This document shows positions 6,542-9,007 of a stretch of DNA of 9,007 nt, piece by piece. Origin of the DNA: Deltaproteobacteria bacterium (GTDB lineage Bacteria > Desulfobacterota > Dissulfuribacteria > Dissulfuribacterales > UBA3076). The DNA lies in the NCBI GenBank assembly GCA_021159445.1, contig JAGGRV010000562.1, positions 1 through 9,007 of the forward strand. Reading direction: 5' to 3'. Position numbers and translations under genes: made by a program. The notes under the pieces are model-generated. The model had not been told where the DNA came from. It saw only the letters and a list, made by a program, of their open reading frames with translations, and made no database searches. The stretch's first letter is position 1; every line of letters begins with the position of its first letter.

Positions 6542-9007
6542 AGTGGATTTTGGCCATTGGTATTTCAGCCCCGACCACCACCAGCTCTGTCAGGTCGTCG
6601 AGACTCAGACCCTTTGGGGCGAGACGACCTGCAGGGTGTGGCTGCCCGGACGCGACTCCGTGGTCCGTGTGTCTGCAGGCAGACTTACTTCTCTGGAGGA
6701 TTCCGGGACGGGCACCGCTGACGGCATCGCCTATGTGGCCTCTGCAGCACGCGTGGCCGACGCCCTGACTCAGGATGTCCTGCTTGCGCCCATCGAATCC
6801 TCGGTAATACCGCTTCCGCACCAAATCCGGGCCCTGTCCCGCGCTATCGCCGGGGATCGTGTGCGTTACCTGCTGGCCGATGAAGTCGGTTTGGGCAAGA
6901 CCATCGAGGCTGGTCTCATTCTTCGCGAACTCAAGCTGCGCGGGCTGGTCAAGCGGGTACTGGTCATTGCTCCGAAGGGTCTGGTGACCCAATGGGTAAG
7001 CGAAATGCGCCTTCACTTCGGGGAAAGTTTTCAGCTTGTCTTACCCGAAGATTTAAAAACTCTACGGCGCATTTCGCCCATTGATGATTTTAGATCGGAA
7101 GATTTTAGATTTGAAAATAAAACCTCAAAAAAAATCTGCAATCTCAAATCTGCAATCTCAAATCCATGGACCTTGTTCAACCAGGTGGTCTGCCCCATGG
7201 ATTCGGTCAAACCAATGGAAAGCCGGCGTGGATGGTCTGCGAAGCAGGTGGCCGAGTATAACCAGGAGCGATTCGAGGACCTGGTCTCCGCTGGTTGGGA
7301 CATGGTCATCGTAGATGAGGCCCACCGACTCGGCGGAAGCACGGACCAGGTGGCCCGGTTCAAGTTGGGCCAGGGGCTCTCCGAAGCCGCACCGTATTTC
7401 CTTTTGCTATCGGCGACTCCGCACCAGGGAAAGACCGATGCTTTTCATCGTTTGCTCTCCCTGATCGATGCCCAAGCGTTTCCCGATGTAGGCAGCGTTA
7501 CGAGAGATCGGGTCCAACCTTATGTGATTCGGACCGAAAAACGCCGTGCCATCACCGCCGAAGGCAAACCGCTCTTTAAACCGCGAAAAACTGAGCTTGT
7601 GCCTGTCTCGTGGGGAGAAGCACATCAAGATCAACGACTCCTTTATGAAGCGGTCACCGAATATGTCCGGGAAGGCCACAACCAGGCCATGCGCGAGAAA
7701 CGCAGCTACATCGGCTTCCTCATGATTCTGATGCAGCGCCTGGTAGTTTCCAGCACCAGCGCCATCCGCACTACGTTGGAACGTCGGTTGGAGGTGCTCG
7801 GAGAAAACAGAACCACTAATGAACACGAATTAACACGAATCAAAGAAGATGGTGAGTCATTTGTGTCTATTGGTGTCCATTCGTGGTTCTCTCCCGACGA
7901 TTGGGCTGATCTTGACGGGCAGGAGCAGATCGAAACGCTGCTGACCACACGTTTGAAGGCGCTCAAAAACGAACGCGCCGAGGTGAAGCTGCTCCTTGAA
8001 GCCGCTACTCGTTGCGAGCAAGCAGGTCCGGATGCCAAGGCAGAAGCGCTGCTTGACTGGCTCTACCGGCTTCAAGCAGATGAAGGCGATCCGGAACTGA
8101 AGGTTTTAGTGTTCACTGAATTCGTCCCGACTCAGCAGATGCTGCAACAGTTTCTCACCGAGCGCGGTTTCCCGGTTGTTTGTCTCAACGGCTCCATGGA
8201 CATGGATGAGCGCAAGAAGGTCCAGGATGCTTTTGCCGAGGACGCACGCATTCTCATCTCCACGGATGCAGGCGGCGAGGGTTTGAATTTGCAGTTTTGC
8301 CACGTGGTGATCAATTACGACATTCCCTGGAATCCTATGCGGCTCGAACAACGTATCGGTCGCGTGGATCGCATCGGCCAGACGCATGTGGTGCGCGCCG
8401 TTAACTTCGTCTTCGAGGATTCGGTGGAGCATCGAGTCCGAGAGGTGCTTGAAGAAAAACTCGCCGTCATCTTTGAGGAATTCGGCATCGACAAGACTGG
8501 AGACGTGCTCGATTCGGCCCAGGCGGGACAAATCTTTGATGACCTGTATGTGGAGGCCATTCTCAATCCGGATGACGTCGACACATCCGTTGACAAGGTC
8601 ATCACACGTTTACAGGAGCAAGTTCGGGATACACAGGCGAGTTCGTCTGTGCTCGGAGCCAATGAGGAGCTCGAGCCATCCGAAGCCCAACGCCTTATGG
8701 CTCACCCTTTGCCGCACTGGGTTGAGCGAATGACGGTGAGCTACCTCAAAGCCCACGGCGGTAAAGCGGAGCGTAAACGACGAACCTGGAATTTGACGTG
8801 GCCGAACGGGGAAAAACTCTCTGGGATCGTATTTAGCGGCAAGGAAGCCAACCAAACACCAACCGCCCGCCACTTGACCTTGGAAGACTCACGGATTCGA
8901 GGGCTGGCCATGAGACTGCCCCGCTTTGCTCCGGGGCAACCGATTTCTATCGTGACGATTCCTGGAATTAGCGACGAGATTACGGGGCTGTGGTCTCTTT
9001 GGCGAAT
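6534..9007 (+). CDS. SNF2-family helicase related to DISARM DrmD (3' partial)
   Basis: The frame opens at the ATG at 6534 and stays open to the right edge, giving 824 residues without a stop. A domain of about 100 residues precedes the first RecA lobe. Motif I is DEVGLGKT (116-123), motif Ia VLVIAPKGLVTQW, motif II D261-E-A-H264, motif III S293-A-T295; the second lobe has VLVFTEF, STDAGGEGLNLQ and motif VI QRIGRVDRIGQ (606-616). These are the marks of an SNF2-like DNA translocase of the HepA/DrmD type, used in DISARM-like defence. Two palindromic elements add about 27 residues each, at roughly 185-211 and 426-452, between helicase motifs and without frameshift. Sampled GC reaches 67%, above the two preceding genes. 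The start overlaps the upstream stop by 8 nt, with only a weak purine-rich site; a GTG at 6543 is an alternative. Confidence 0.88.
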   Translation, partial: MCEVDFGHWYFSPDHHQLCQVVETQTLWGETTCRVWLPGRDSVVRVSAGRLTSLEDSGTGTADGIAYVASAARVADALTQDVLLAPIESSVIPLPHQIRALSRAIAGDRVRYLLADEVGLGKTIEAGLILRELKLRGLVKRVLVIAPKGLVTQWVSEMRLHFGESFQLVLPEDLKTLRRISPIDDFRSEDFRFENKTSKKICNLKSAISNPWTLFNQVVCPMDSVKPMESRRGWSAKQVAEYNQERFEDLVSAGWDMVIVDEAHRLGGSTDQVARFKLGQGLSEAAPYFLLLSATPHQGKTDAFHRLLSLIDAQAFPDVGSVTRDRVQPYVIRTEKRRAITAEGKPLFKPRKTELVPVSWGEAHQDQRLLYEAVTEYVREGHNQAMREKRSYIGFLMILMQRLVVSSTSAIRTTLERRLEVLGENRTTNEHELTRIKEDGESFVSIGVHSWFSPDDWADLDGQEQIETLLTTRLKALKNERAEVKLLLEAATRCEQAGPDAKAEALLDWLYRLQADEGDPELKVLVFTEFVPTQQMLQQFLTERGFPVVCLNGSMDMDERKKVQDAFAEDARILISTDAGGEGLNLQFCHVVINYDIPWNPMRLEQRIGRVDRIGQTHVVRAVNFVFEDSVEHRVREVLEEKLAVIFEEFGIDKTGDVLDSAQAGQIFDDLYVEAILNPDDVDTSVDKVITRLQEQVRDTQASSSVLGANEELEPSEAQRLMAHPLPHWVERMTVSYLKAHGGKAERKRRTWNLTWPNGEKLSGIVFSGKEANQTPTARHLTLEDSRIRGLAMRLPRFAPGQPISIVTIPGISDEITGLWSLWR
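7086..7164. repeat. Palindromic element inside the helicase gene (GATTTTAGAT type)
   Basis: GATTTTAGAT occurs at 7086-7095 and 7101-7110, and its near complement ATCTCAAATC at 7141-7150 and 7155-7164, so two arms face two arms around an A-rich centre. It is strongly AT-rich inside a GC-rich gene. It lies between helicase motifs Ia and II and encodes a Lys/Ser/Phe-rich stretch (DDFRSEDFRFENK, then KKICNLKSAIS). The frame continues directly into PWTLFNQVV. Confidence 0.75.
7810..7889. repeat. Dispersed palindromic element inside the helicase gene
   Basis: The 31-bp arms (7810-7840 and 7859-7889) match as an inverted repeat at 25 of 31 positions around an 18-nt centre and belong to the same family as the copy at 1977-2052. 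The element lies between helicase motif III and the second lobe and encodes NRTTNEHELTRI, then SFVSIGVHSWF. The reading frame is intact on both sides. Confidence 0.85.

Noticed and set aside
6432..7016. 194-aa open frame on the minus strand
   Set aside because: It lies antisense to the end of the nuclease-like gene and the helicase N-terminal domain with motifs I and Ia; its protein is low in recognisable structure, and the + strand frames carry clear motifs.
7086..7889. Helicase disrupted as a pseudogene by repeat insertions
   Set aside because: Codon-by-codon reading from 6534 to 9007 shows no stop or frame change across either element, and all helicase motifs are intact.

Overview
The window is a stretch of a bacterial defence island, with every gene on the + strand. 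From left to right it holds: the last 62 codons of a protein resembling large DUF6079/PglY-type P-loop proteins; an AlbA-type ATP-binding protein with a winged-helix tail (241-1650); about 400 bp of non-coding DNA full of inverted repeats; a 970-aa DNA methyltransferase (2068-4980); an ABC/OLD-like AAA ATPase (4977-6002); a 178-aa unrecognised protein with a possible PD-(D/E)xK nuclease core (6005-6541); and an SNF2 helicase related to DISARM DrmD (6534 to the window edge, no stop reached). No rRNA, tRNA, CRISPR array, transposase or integrase was seen.

Methyltransferase, ATPase, nuclease-like gene and helicase form a tightly packed unit (an ATGA overlap, then about 2 nt or an ATGA overlap, then an 8-nt overlap), so they are probably translated from one transcript. 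The methyltransferase probably marks host DNA. The helicase and ATPase would sense or translocate on unmarked or invading DNA, and the nuclease-like protein could be the effector. A P-loop protein, a methylase and a DrmD-like helicase resemble the helicase-methylase-ATPase (Hma) and DISARM-like backbone known from phage defence. On this reading the AlbA gene and the ATPase/nuclease-like pair are cargo in two slots of that backbone. This is inference; no search could be run.

Base composition is mosaic. Hand-counted 60-nt lines give 55-67% GC in the methyltransferase ends and the helicase, but 38-43% in the methyltransferase middle and one ATPase line. The methyltransferase changes sharply near 4081 and less sharply near 2600, as if its catalytic and recognition core had been swapped.

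The most unusual signal is that two unrelated dispersed palindromic elements, each about 80 bp, lie inside the helicase reading frame (7086-7164 and 7810-7889) without breaking it. The second has an intergenic relative just before the methyltransferase (1977-2052) and a half copy at 190-220. Its helicase copy has a sense codon where the intergenic copy, in the same frame, would read TAG.

The organism cannot be named securely. Moderate GC, repeats of this kind and this gene content suggest an environmental Gram-negative bacterium, perhaps Desulfobacterota or another group with large repeat-rich genomes.
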